Origin: Liolophura sinensis
Taxonomy: Eukaryota; Mollusca; Polyplacophora; Chitonida; Chitonidae
NCBI RefSeq assembly: GCF_032854445.1
Contig: NC_088304.1
Coordinates: 34,216,810-34,280,809, forward strand
DNA: 64,000 nt
Reading direction: 5' to 3'
Made by a program: the position numbers and the translations under genes. This document shows positions 1-52,656 of the stretch, one piece after another. A model generated the notes under the pieces. It had not been told where the DNA came from. It saw only the letters and a list, made by a program, of their open reading frames with translations, and did not search any database. Numbering within the stretch: position 1 is the stretch's first letter; every line of letters begins with the position of its first letter.

Positions 1-9310
<9,310 letters not shown>

Positions 9311-9539
9311 TTTCAGGGAGGACTAATTAACCACACTATATCACGGTCAAATTTTTCAGCACCAAACACCAAAGTGTATTTTTTTTTTCAACTAAAGTTT
9401 TTGTTCTAAATATTTCACAAAAACACAGAACAAGACGACTATTGCAGTCCCATTTACAAGAAAAGCAACGCCATGCTAGCTTGGCAATGACTGCTCCCCC
9501 AGCAGTCTATACTTTCCTTCACATTAAAGAGTTCCGAAA
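9311..9539. promoter_or_regulatory. Bidirectional promoter between COQ5 and HEATR6
   Basis: Only 229 bp separate the two divergent start codons, so this stretch must hold both core promoters and 5' leaders. No TATA box is evident. The COQ5 ATG is inside AAAATGGCGGC (bases 9303-9313 on the minus strand), which fits the known YY1 consensus, often found at the start codon or 5' end of housekeeping genes. Mapped transcript starts would settle the architecture. Confidence 0.6.
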
Positions 9540-42122
<32,583 letters not shown>

Positions 42123-42464
42123 CACAGAAAGAAAGAGTATTTTTACACGAGCTAGTACAAGCAGAAACACTTTGTAATCTAGTTGTATTGTTCAACAAGA
42201 CAATGTTGGGATCAGCACACCACCATACCAGCATAATGAGTCTGTACCGATCATTGAATACTCCATTCCTGCCCTGGGATCAGTCATAAAACCCACAGTT
42301 TTGGCGTGGGTAACAATATAACTCTAATTCAGAAGTCATTTGTGTTGTTTTACTGGACAATTTTTGTAACCAGGTTCTTTTGGCCTATTGAATATTTAAT
42401 GAGGAGGGGAAAAAACTAGATAAGCAAAGTTGTTGTACTTATGGTCACATTTATAATATAGGGC

Positions 42465-42738
42465 CGGCTTTCACAAAACTTTTTTATAAACTTTGGCTGA
42501 AAAGGTTTGTAGTGCCACAACTTTATAAGGCTTTACGCCGTACATGGGAAGATCTGCCAGCAACCTGCAGATGGTCATGGGTATCCCCTGGGCTCTGTCC
42601 GGTTTCCTCCCACCGTAATGCTGGCCGTTGTCGTATAAGTGAAATATTCTTGAGTACGGCATAAAACACCAATGAAATAAATAAATAAATAAAATTACAA
42701 GGCTTTACGAAGTTTTGTGAAAGTGCGCTCAGGGCCCA
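42465..42738. mobile_element. MITE with GGGCC...TTTCACAAAAC termini, carrying a SINE
   Basis: The left end GGGCCGGCTTTCACAAAACT pairs with the right end AAGTTTTGTGAAAGTG...GGGCC as an inverted repeat. Without the SINE insert and one target copy the element is roughly 100 bp. A similar short element lies at 57309-57427. Confidence 0.75.
42538..42698 (+). mobile_element. SINE, family A, 5'-truncated, with target-site duplication
   Basis: Starts CCGTACATGGGAAGATCTGC, has the full core and an AAATAAATAAAT tail. It is bounded by perfect 11-bp copies of AAGGCTTTACG at 42527-42537 and 42699-42709, the mark of target-primed insertion. Confidence 0.93.
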
Positions 42739-43105
42739 CTTTCACATTTTTGATCGTACATTTGTCGTACGATATTTTTTACAGCTATTACTGTATCATT
42801 GCCCTGCATGTGCGATTTCCATACATGTTCAACATCTTTGTGAAAGTGTGCTCAGGGCCCACTTTCACATTTTTGATCGTACATTTGTCGTACGATATTT
42901 TTTACAGCTATTACTATATCATTGCCCTACATGTGTGATTTCCATACATGTTCAACATCGTTGTGAAAGTGTGCTCAGGGCCCACTTTCACATTTTTGAT
43001 CGTACATTTGTCGTACGATATTTTTTACAGCTATTACTATATCATTGCTCTACATGTGCGATTTCCATACATGTTCAACATCTTTGTGAAAGTGTGCCCA
43101 GGTCT
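42717..43105. repeat. 123-bp tandem repeat derived from a MITE end
   Basis: Three copies plus a start, beginning at 42717, 42840, 42963 and 43086. Each opens with the MITE terminal segment GTGAAAGTG(C/T)GCTCAGGGCC and also has a CGTACATTTGTCGTACG palindrome. Because 123 is a multiple of three, the open frames repeat. Confidence 0.95.
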
Positions 43106-44395
43106 CTTGCAGAACAGTGGTACACTAACAAACTGATCATTTCACTGAAGCGTGTCTTGATAAAAGAGAAAAGAAAAACTTTTTTAAGTACAACTGTGTG
43201 ATTGTATATTTTAGCATCAAATGCTATAAAGGTTTTCTTTGTTAGGTACTAGTATATGTACAGGTAACTGTTGAAGAGTAATTTGCCAGGGGTTGTACAA
43301 CAATTTCAGTTCGTCGTTGTAAAGTGATAATGAAAAATGATCAATTTGTCAGCCTATAGTCAATATTTATGTATTTCTTATGTCGAGGTTTTGTACATGC
43401 TTTGATGGTCTCTTATTCAAACCCCTGTATAAAATGTCATTTGTACATAATAGCATCTCTGTCCACAAACCGTCCAAACAAGCTATTTACATATGTAAAA
43501 TATGTGTCAAACATAATACCACATGTTGATATGAACGTGTAATGAGTTTATATTGTTGTACTAACAAGCATAATGTTTAAAATTTGTACATATGATGGGA
43601 ACATGAATATTGTACATGGCCTTGTGTTCAATCTATGCTCTAATCAATCACAGTACGTTCATTACTGTTAATAATTGCAAAAAATTAACATTTCTTACTC
43701 CGATTGTACAACTTACAAAAGCTACTGTAATAGTCTTTATTTTATTCTAAATGATTTTGTGAGCAAAAAGAAAATAAATCCTGTAAAAAAACAAAAATCA
43801 CATATGTACTTGTATGGTTATTTTCCACAAGTAATTGTATACAGGTCTAAATATCAATGGCTTTAGCTGCTTATAGGCTTATTTGTCCCATAAAACCTTT
43901 CCCATGAGAAAAATCTTCAACTGTCTTCACACACAAAATTGTTTTTGATTACTTAAAACTCAAGGTCAAATTGTTATATGCAGTAATTACTATTTTGACC
44001 TATGTTTGTCTATACTTTGACCACATGCTTTGACAAAATTAAGATGAAAATTGACAAGAACTGATCAATCAATGGTGTGAATGCTTAAGTTTGCTCCTGG
44101 GTGGTGGTCAAGTCTATCTCAAGCCTACAGCTTACTGCTTCAGGGTCAACAATCAACAAGTTGTGGGATGAAAAATCATGGATATTTGTTGAACATGTTA
44201 AAAATTGATGAAGCCATTAGTACTGTCCAGGGGGGAATAACCCTGTCAGTCACACAGCATACGTGTACATGTAAGCAACTTAGACACCAGATCTTGTTTT
44301 TAAGATAGCAGTCCAGTTTAGAAGCCAGATACTTCACACAAGTCTGATGACAAGTCAGCATCTCAAATAAATCTGTCTAAATTTCTTGACTGATA

Positions 44396-47300
44396 TCAGC
44401 TATCACTTTGAACATCCAAGTCTTTTTTCCGTTCTGTTTCATTATCAGAATGTTTCTCTGCGACATCGTCACTTTCAGGTGAAATGCTGGTGGCATCAGA
44501 TTTGTTATCTGTGACATCGTCAGATTTGTTATCTGTGACATCGTCAGATTTGTTATCTGTGACATCGTCAGATTTGTTATCTGTGACATCATCAGATTTG
44601 TTGTCCATGAGATCAGGTTTTCTGTCTGTGACATCACTTTCTGCTGTGTTCTCTGTTACATCTTCTCCTTCATCGCTTTCCTCTTCCTCAGATTCATCCG
44701 AGTCATCTTTTTTGCCAGCTGTGGAAGTAACAAACAAGTGCTTTACACATCTAGCCCAGAAAATGCCAGAATTGTATCCGTGCACTTCTTATGCAAGTCT
44801 CACTTCATTAACAAATTAATCGTATGCACTGGCTGATAGTTAATGTACATGGCAGTCTGGACAGTATTATCCAGGTTTTAATACTTGTAAGCATATATTT
44901 GAACCATAATACCTGTGACACTTTCCCTGCTAAGTCAATCTCTTTCTGAAACTTAACTTACTTTAACAGGGAACTTGTAAAACTCCTTGCCACCTATTTT
45001 AAGACAGTTCAAAGCTGCGAACTCATTTGTTCTTTCCTTTATTATGTTACAATTGTCAGTGTACGTGTGCTCATAAAACCTATATGATGTACACACGCAC
45101 TGCAACATCACTGAAGAAAACGATGCGCTCTACTGTCATTTGGACCTTCGAGTCTCCCATTCTTCAAATTTTACATTTCTAAAATGTTTACTTAAGCATA
45201 CATGTATTTATTTATTTATTTGATTGGTGTTTTACACCATACTTGAGAATATTTCACTTATACGACAGCCAGCATTATAGTGGGTGGAAACCGGGCAGAG
45301 CACGGGGGAAACCCACAACCATCCGCAGGTTGCTGATGACCTTCCCACATATGACCGGAGAGGAAGCCAGCATGAGCTGGATTGAACTCACAGCGACCGC
45401 ATTGGTGAGAGGCTCCTGGGTCATTATGCTGCACTAGAGTGCTAACCAACTGAGCCACGGAGGCCCCAGCATACATGTACATCTGTAAACATATTAAATT
45501 ATGTATTTTATGAAACCATGAAACTGACCAAACCATCCATGTGGTTTGGTCTCCCAAAGTCAAATTACAAAGTCGCATAAATTCCAGTGAAAGATGGTCT
45601 GTCACTTGTGAAAATGTTTAGAAATTAGAGTGCACGTGAATATCTTGTACTATACTCCTTACAACGCATGCGCCACCTTCTACACCCACTTTATTTCACT
45701 GCCACCACTGGAAAAGTTTGACCTTTGGAGCCTTTCAAACGTACACAGGCTTTTTTAGACTTAGCTTCTCGACCGTTATTGTCGTATTCAGATATAAAAT
45801 TGTTTTCAGGTGTTGGTTGGAATCAATTTGTGCATACTGGTATTTTAGACAAGGCTTTATTGATTTATTTGATTGGTGTTTTACATCGTACACAAGAATA
45901 TTTCACTCTTATAATGGTGTTTTATACCGTACACAAGAATATTTCACTCTTATGATGGTGTTTTATACCGTACACAAGAATATTTCACTCTTATGAAGGT
46001 GTTTTATACCGTACACAAGAATATTTCACTCTTATGATGGTGTTTTATACCGTACACAAGAATATTTCACTCTTATGAAGGTGTTTTATACCATACACAA
46101 GAATATTTCACTCTTACGATGGTGGCCAGCATTATAGTGGGAGGAAACCCGGGGGAAACCCACAACCATCTGCAGGTTGCTGCAGACCTTCCCACATACT
46201 TTCAGATAAAGAGAATGCATGGGCATAAAGTATTAATAGAAACAAAGTTAGTGTGTTCTCTGACATCAATTCCTGCCTCAGTGACCTCAGTGTTGTTCAC
46301 AATTTCTGTAAAACTTTTTCTTGTGGTGGCAATGATGCAAAGCGGGTGTAGAGCAGCACATTAGCTGTCAGGTGTCTGAGCAGCACATTAGCTGTTGGGT
46401 GTCCCAGCAGCACATTAGCTGTCAGGTGTCCCAGCAGCACATTAGCTGTAAGGTGTCTGAGCCTGTACAAATACCTGGGACTTTCTGCTTCTTTGCCAGT
46501 TTCATTCTCTGCTTCTTCTTCAACCTTGAAAATGGTAACAAAAATTCAAATGATAAGCCAGGGGATTAGAGGTTTACCATGCATTTGGTCAAAGAAAACA
46601 TGACAAGACAATTATGTTAAAAAAAAGTCAATTTATCTGAAAACCTGTCATTATCTGACATTATCGCCATTCACATGTACCACATTTATTATTACTTTCT
46701 TTCTCTGTTTGCTTGGAGTTTAATAATTAATGCTTTCCCATTGGTCACATACCTAGTAGCTACCAGACTGTCGCACAACATATAACACAAGTCAGTATGA
46801 ATGAATGAATGAATGCTTGGGGCTTAACGTCATACTTAGCCATTTTTCAGCCATGTGACGATGACAGGGCCAGTCCATGCTGCCAAAGTACTGACACCAC
46901 TGACGTATTATGCTGAAAACACAACATGACACCACGCCCAGTCACATTATATTGACACCGGGCCAACCAGTCCTGTTTCCTTGCTCTAGCCTCTTTGTGC
47001 TGAGCGCCAAGCCAACCAGTCCTGTTTCCTTGCTCTAGCCTCTTTGTGCTGAGCGCCAAGTCAACCAGTCCTGTTTCCTTGCTCTAGCCTCTTTGTGCTG
47101 AGCGCCAAGCCAACCAGTCCTGTTTCCTTGCTCTAGCCTCTTTGTGCTGAGCGCCAAGTCAACCAGTCCTGTTTCCTTGCTCTAGCCTCTTTGTGCTGAG
47201 CGCCAAGCTAACCAGTCCTCAGTGCTGAGCACCAAGCCAGGCAACAGCAAGTACCATTTGTGAAGTCTTTGGTTAGACCTCATGTCTCTTCACTTCAAGA

Positions 47301-49285
47301 TGGACGCTCTAACCATTAGGCCACCAAAGCGGTCCAAGTCAGTATGAGAATAGACAAACATCTGTGCGTTGTCTGAGAGATAAAGTGTCACTGCCGAGTC
47401 CTGCTTACCTCTTGGCACGTTTCTTGGCAGTTCTCTCCTCTGCAGCTTTGCGATTCTCTTCCACCCTCTTCTCGTATTCACTCTCAGCAGCATCCTGTGA
47501 AGCAACATACTCAATGACCACAACAATATCAGACTAACAGAACTAAGACATATTTGTCTGCTTGGTGCGGTAAATAACCAAAAATTTTGCCCCTTATTAA
47601 ACTGCACATTTTTCCTGATTCAGAGAGTTCTGTTGACCTTAGAAAGGTACTGTCAGAGTTGTTTGGAAGCTAGGATATGATATATACAGATATACTAAAT
47701 AACTCTAGTTTTAATGTACTTTATTTTTAATGACCTAATGAACTGAATTTGAAACTTTAGATTCTACAAACTATTTCAAGGAAAAAATACACACTTGACG
47801 TCAACAATACCATCTGGATCACTAAAGAACACTGTAGAATTTCAGGTTTAGAAACCATTTTCAATGTACTAGGCAAAATGCTAAAAAGTACATCGAAAAA
47901 CTAGTTTCCTGATATGTACTTCATTTTAGCATTTTCTTTGCCTTTAAGGTATTACTGTACCTCACCCACATTTATATGCAGCTGACTTAGTCAACAACAA
48001 CTTTAAGCTGGATTTCACTATTTAAATGCTGTAATTATATACCAAAACTCAAGAATATTTCACTTTTACTACTGCCAGCATTATGATGGGAACTGTGAAA
48101 GCGAGCAGTGTCCGGAGAGAACGCACAACCAGGTTGCTGGCATACCTTTCCACTTTCATGTACAGCCAGAAAGGATGCCGGCAAGAGCTGGACTTGAAAT
48201 CGTTTGTGAGATGATCCTGAATCATTGTGCTGCAGTATCGTGAGTGAGTGAGTGAGTGAGTGCTTGGGGTTTAACGTTGTCGTATATTCTGACCTCTGTT
48301 GTGATTGTTATTTAGCATTTGTTATTTAGAATTTTTCGTTTATAAAAGTTGTGTGATCATATGACGACAATGGAATCCTTAGAAAGCATGTAATGTGCTT
48401 CCTTGTTGCAGGACAGATTTCCACTACTCTTTTATCTAGTGCTGCTTCACTGAGAAGACTTACCGAAGGCAAGTGAGTCGCCCACCCGAACCATTATACT
48501 GATACGGGTCAACCGTTTCAGTCATATGACGACAAAGGAGTCCTTAGAGTACATGTAACGTGCCTCCTTGTTGCAGGACGGATTTCCACCACTCTTTTAT
48601 CTAGTGCTGCTTCACTGAGACGGCTTACCGAAGGCAAGTAAGTCGCCCACCCAAGCCATTATACTGATACGGGTCAACCGTTTCAGTCATATAACGACAA
48701 AAGAGTTCTGAGAGTGCATGTAATGTGCCTTCTTGTTGCAGGACAGATTTCCATTGCTCTTTTATCTAATCCTGCTTTACTGAGACACCTTACTGAAGGT
48801 AAGTAAGCTACCCCGCCCGAGCTGTTATAATTGATACGGGTCAAGCATTCATTACACTATCCCCGTCATGCTGAATGCAAAGCCAGGGAGTTACAACTTC
48901 CTCTTTTAAGGTCTTAGGTGTGACCTGACCCAGGATTGACCCTGGATTTACCGCCTCCCGAAGCAGCCGCTCTACCAACAGTGTCACGATAACCAGGTGG
49001 CCATAGGTTAAACTTTAGGGTGGATTTTTACTGACCTTTAAAGTTTTCTCAGTGAGGAATTTCTGTCTGGCATATTCTCTCCTACGAATTCCCCTGTATA
49101 CATGGAAATCCCCGCTGCCTGCACCTGCACTGGATCCTGCATGCAACGGAGTGACATAAGTTAACCTCTGCCATCACATTCAGTCTTCATATTGATATGT
49201 TACCACATGTATATACATTGTACAAGTAAATATACATGAAATGCAATACTTTATGGCAAGTTACATGTAGCATCAAAAGCTGGGC

Positions 49286-49347
<62 letters not shown>

Positions 49348-52300
49348 ACTACAGATTGAGTTTTTAGCAATATGTTTTGGGTGTATTTTATCTTTTTGTC
49401 AAGAAACAGGAAAACATTCTTAGAAACATTGAGACCTATTTTGTTGAGACAATACAGTAATGCACTTCTTGCATAATGGCTGGCATAATTCTTTAATTTA
49501 CAAATATGCCCCCCAAAATATCATTTGAGGTCATAAAATATTACCTTTGGTGATGACATTTAAACATTTCCAGTAGGATCTACCTTGCAAACAAACCTCA
49601 AAATACCTTTCTCAGATAAATAGAACACAAGTGGCTGTGTACGTGACAAGCTCCTTAACATAAATCTACACATACAGCTGTGACTGCAGTGGCTGGACAT
49701 GGGCGTCTTACAGGATGGTTTTTGTTCACCTGTTTGGTTTTGAGAAAATATTGATAATACATATAACCTGCTCTTTGATTGGCAGAGACATGTGGAAAGT
49801 GGTCCAGATGAAGCCTGAGAAGTCACACCACTGGCTATTTTTCTCTGCATAGCATGTTCATAATACATATAACCTGCTCTCTGATTGGCAGAGACATGTG
49901 GAAAGTGGTCCAGATGAAGCCTGAGAAGTCACACCACTGGCTATTTTTGCTCATAATAGAATGAATTAAATTAACAGACTATACTGGGCATTTGTGGCAA
50001 AGAATTGATCAGCTCTAAATCTAATCTCAGTTTTGCTTGTATTTTAGAATAATCCAAATAACTGCCTTTCACAAATTATCAGCAGTACGTTACCATGCAA
50101 TATCAGTATTAAAATACAACTTTTTCAACATTAAAAATATTGGTATGATTCTGGTGTTTACTGAAAGACAACTATTTCAGCTATTCTTGGTTAATACAGA
50201 AAATTCATCCGCATTAGCGAATGTGGATTTATGCCTCTTTACGTTGTCATGACAATGGCACAACTACAGTATGTATATGTATATGGATGCCTCAGAGTGT
50301 TCAAGCTATGGTGATGGCTTACCCCACACATTGCGTATGAACTCCTGGGGACCTTTGGGTTGCCAATCCTTAGGCCTCTCTGGGATAATCGCCTCTTTTG
50401 TCTAAAATGTCAAATGAAAAAAAAAAAAAAATAAAAAATAGAAACCAGTATGATCTGCATTTACATGTGTTGAACTTGTTCATAAAACATTACGTTTATT
50501 ATTGGGCTGTAAAGTAGACACAAAAGTATAGATCAATTTTCTATGTCAACTGCATGCAAGTACAAGAAGCATTATGAAAAGAGAGATAAAAATCAAAGTG
50601 GTAGCCAGAAAATTGATACATAACTACTTTACTAATATTAGGGCCCCTTTTTTATTTCAATATACATTGATGTACTCACTGATGACACAACAAATCTTTT
50701 GACATATTAGAGCATAGCCAAATCTGCAGGAGCTGGATTTGAACACGTGACCTCGTCAATGGGGACCTGTCAAATCCTGGGCAGCATGTTCCATTCCCAA
50801 CTGATCATGATGACATCACATTAAAGACAGTACAATGTCACAATAAAATATGATACACTGTAACACTGCAGACATTGCATTACAATCCATTTTTGATGTA
50901 ACAATTGCTAAAGGTCATGCTTCACAGGGTCCACCTCAGGGGACTGAAAAATATGCCACCTCCCCATTGGTTTTTCTTAAAATTTATTTTATTGCTCTTT
51001 GACACCACTATCAAGAATATATCATTTATACAGTGGGGATCAGTCTTATGGATGGAGGGAACCAGAGTGCCCAGCTTAAACGAATGACCTCTGGAAAGTT
51101 ACTCACAGTCTTTCTAATGTGTGACACACAGTTATTGTGGTAGAGAAGTGGTCTTGGAATGCTGGACGTTCATACAAACACTGTACATCACTTAATGTCA
51201 CCATGACCCCGCAAACAGTCAGCCAAGGAATGTATATGCTTGATGTTTTTCCTGACAACATCGTACTTAACCAACAGTCAGCCAAGGAAGGTATATGCTT
51301 GATGCTTTTCCTGACAACATCGTACTTAACCATTTTTCAGTCATATGATGATGACAGAGGATGGTACAAAGAGATACCGCAGACAACTGAGAAGCAGACC
51401 ATTCAAATCTTTTGATCCTTGGTTATTTTCCTACATGGAGATGGAAGATAAAGTTTACTGGATAGCTAGCCCTGGATGACTACACTTCGCTGGGGCTGGC
51501 ATCGTCATTAGCTTGCTCCCACTGACTTCTAAAGGTTGCATCGTAAAATTTCGGAAAACAGTTTATTATCAAGCTCCCTGACCTGTCCAGTTATTCCTTT
51601 ACAATGCTTAACGTCCCAGGGCACCTGACTGTTAAAATCCTCATCTGCTGACCACAACCCAAAGGCTGTAATTCTCCAGCCATATTTGAGCAAGCTCAAC
51701 TTCTCTGCCAATTTCAAGTTTCCAAAACGACAGCCGTATGCCGTGCTGCACAATTGCAAATGATGGACATGTGTGTCCAGGAACCCGGATGGCATATGTG
51801 ATGGGTGGCCATCTTTGTGAAGTTCAAGCGAGCGGAGAAGTTGAACTTGCTGAAACATGGCTGGATATTTACCTTTGGGATGAACAACAGCTTGAGAATT
51901 TAAGAGACAGGTGCCCTGGGACACTAAGTATTGTAAAGGATTAACTGGACAGGCCAGGGAGGTTAGTAATCCACTGCTTTCCAAAATTTTACTGTGCTTC
52001 CTTTGGAAGTCAGTGGGAGCAACCCATGACTATGCGAGCCTCATCGTAGCGTGGTCATCCAGGACTGCGTAATTTAATTGAAAAAACTACAATACTTGTA
52101 TAAATCATGGAGGTACATTTATAGGCAGGTGTAAAGACTAAGGTGACCCTATTGTTAGTCAATGAGCTTCTTCTCAGGTGTTCATTGTGAATAGCTGCTG
52201 CTTCAACGAATTCGCGTCATTTTACAATGTGACACCACCATCAAGTTTAAAATTCCCGAGGCACATACCTCCATGTACAAATGTAGTCCGAAAATAAAAA

Positions 52301-52656
52301 ATGGAACAGTTATCCACGTCTACAACAGAAATAATTTTAAGCAGGCTCCTTGTTTCACTTTTCACACAACCTCCAATATGCTCCTGACTAATACATGTAT
52401 GTGAGAGTCGAACAGTCTAGCATCTCATAATTTACCTTTTCTTTTTACCAGGTTTGACAATCATGGGTAACCGCGATTAAAGGGTGATCAATTTTCGTAC
52501 TATAAGATTTGCCAAGTTATAATGAAAACCAATATGAAATTGTAACATTTGAAAGACACATACCGGGTTTTTCATTAATTTTTCAAGCTTTATCCTCTGC
52601 AAATCTGCCGTAGTTTTCGGCACGACCACGGTTTTCTCTGCTTTCTTCGAAGCCAT
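44396..52656 (-). CDS. PRKRIP1: PRKRIP1, PRKR-interacting protein 1 (spliceosome-associated)
   Basis: Six minus-strand coding exons in transcript order: 52564-52656, 50323-50401, 49036-49136, 47409-47494, 46475-46524, 44396-44718 (TGA). Phases agree and give 243 residues, against roughly 184 in human. PRKRIP1 is a small nuclear protein that binds double-stranded RNA, inhibits the kinase PKR, and appears as a long helix in late human spliceosomes. The best match is [15 protein letters not shown] (58-72), followed by a basic helix with [25 protein letters not shown] and [13 protein letters not shown]. The N-terminus has the LEKLMKNP motif. The C-terminus is an acidic, Ser/Asp-rich tail lengthened by a coding repeat (8-residue unit containing NKSDDVTD). 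Exon 5 (50 nt) has a weak polypyrimidine tract before its acceptor, so its edges are the least certain. The gene converges on HEATR6 and diverges from HVCN1. Confidence 0.92.
44503..44605 (-). repeat. 24-bp coding minisatellite in PRKRIP1 exon 6
   Basis: Four copies of a 24-bp in-frame unit (minus-strand product DNKSDDVT), followed by a partial copy. This stretch lies in the acidic C-terminal tail, outside the conserved RNA-binding helix. Confidence 0.95.
45206..45467 (-). mobile_element. SINE, family A, reversed, full length
   Basis: Complete from reversed tail (TTTATTTATTTGATTGGTGT) to reversed tRNA-like head ending GAGCCACGGAGGCCCC. Together with 16798-17066 it defines the family ends. 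Confidence 0.93.
45857..46200 (-). mobile_element. SINE, family A, with its 3' core amplified as a 41-bp tandem repeat
   Basis: Reversed family A copy in which GGTGTTTTATACCGTACACA plus AGAATATTTCACTCTTATGA is repeated exactly six times (45875-46120) before the rest of the core (GGTGGCCAGCATTATAGTGG). The head is absent. Confidence 0.95.
46345..46462. repeat. ~28-bp tandem repeat beside PRKRIP1 exon 5
   Basis: Four copies of a unit with AGCAGCACATTAGCTGT and (C/A)AGGTGTC(T/C). It lies about 12 bp past the donor of the 50-nt PRKRIP1 exon 5. Confidence 0.9.
46797..47336 (-). mobile_element. SINE, family B variant, with an internal 49-bp tandem repeat
   Basis: Starts with reversed tail GAATGAATGAATGCTTGGGG and ends with a reversed tRNA-like head near 47300-47336. 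Between them, five 49-bp units (46963-47207) contain CCAACCAGTCCTGTTTCCTT and CTTTGTGCTGAGCGCCAAG. The single-unit version is seen at 60270-60560. Confidence 0.88.
48043..48240 (-). mobile_element. SINE, family A, reversed and diverged
   Basis: ACTCAAGAATATTTCACTTT, CTGCCAGCATTATGATGGG and GAGCTGGACTTGAAATCG keep the family order. The next element begins directly at 48240. Confidence 0.8.
48240..49000 (-). mobile_element. SINE, family B, with internal long direct repeats
   Basis: Opens with GTGAGTGAGTGAGTGAGTGC (reversed tail) and ends in a reversed tRNA-like head near 49000. Its middle holds three ~175-bp direct repeats (from about 48350, 48525 and 48690), each with CATATGACGACAA, GGACAGATTTCCAC and TGCTGCTTCACTGAGA. 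It ends about 35 bp before PRKRIP1 exon 3. Confidence 0.85.
49288..49344. repeat. (TA)n microsatellite
   Basis: About 28 uninterrupted TA dinucleotides in PRKRIP1 intron 2. Confidence 0.97.
49752..49948. repeat. ~105-bp direct duplication in PRKRIP1 intron 2
   Basis: A block starting ATAATACATATAACCTGCTC and ending CACCACTGGCTATTTTT occurs at about 49754-49842 and again at about 49860-49947 with almost no differences, so it is recent. Confidence 0.92.
50976..51100 (-). mobile_element. Decayed SINE-like sequence, family A
   Basis: AAATTTATTTTATTGCTC, ACTATCAAGAATATATCATT, GGATCAGTCTTATGGATGG and CGAATGACCTCTGG follow the order of a reversed family A core, but with strong divergence. Confidence 0.5.
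51214..51335. repeat. ~61-bp direct duplication
   Basis: Two neighbouring copies of CAGTCAGCCAAGGAA(T/G)GTAT followed by GCTTGATG(T/C)TTTTCCTGAC and AACATCGTACTTAACC, in PRKRIP1 intron 1. The last part resembles the reversed tail-side end of SINE family B. Confidence 0.9.
51464..52075. repeat. ~600-bp imperfect inverted repeat (fold-back) in PRKRIP1 intron 1
   Basis: The left arm (51464 to about 51745) and right arm (about 51765 to 52075) are complementary across their length with indels. For example GACCTGTCCAGTTATTCCTT at the left answers AAGGATTAACTGGACAGGCC at the right, and CAGGGCACCTGACTGTT answers AGAGACAGGTGCCCTGG. The centre is near TGCACAATTGCA. Open frames on both strands here come from the paired arms. 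Confidence 0.9.

Larger units (their letters stand above)
42123..44395. other. Convergent intergenic/3' UTR region of HEATR6 and PRKRIP1
   Basis: Holds the 3' untranslated regions of both tail-to-tail genes. I see no AATAAA in the first ~340 bp after the HEATR6 stop. Candidates are in the SINE tail (about 42675-42695) and at 43773-43778. On the minus strand AATAAA occurs at 43736-43746, so the two transcripts may overlap. Contains a MITE, a SINE and a 123-bp repeat. Confidence 0.55.

Noticed and set aside
42717-43201. Repeated plus-strand frames of 73-117 residues
   Set aside because: Arise from the 123-bp tandem unit, whose length is a multiple of three.
44484-44819. Plus-strand Ser/Val/Leu-rich 111-residue frame
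   Set aside because: Antisense shadow of PRKRIP1 exon 6 and its 24-bp coding repeat.
46847-47059. 70-residue minus-strand frame with repeated EARARKQDW
   Set aside because: Product of the 49-bp tandem units inside a SINE.
51529-51984. 151-residue minus-strand protein candidate
   Set aside because: Runs through both arms of the large inverted repeat; the opposite arm gives a similar frame, as expected from pairing.
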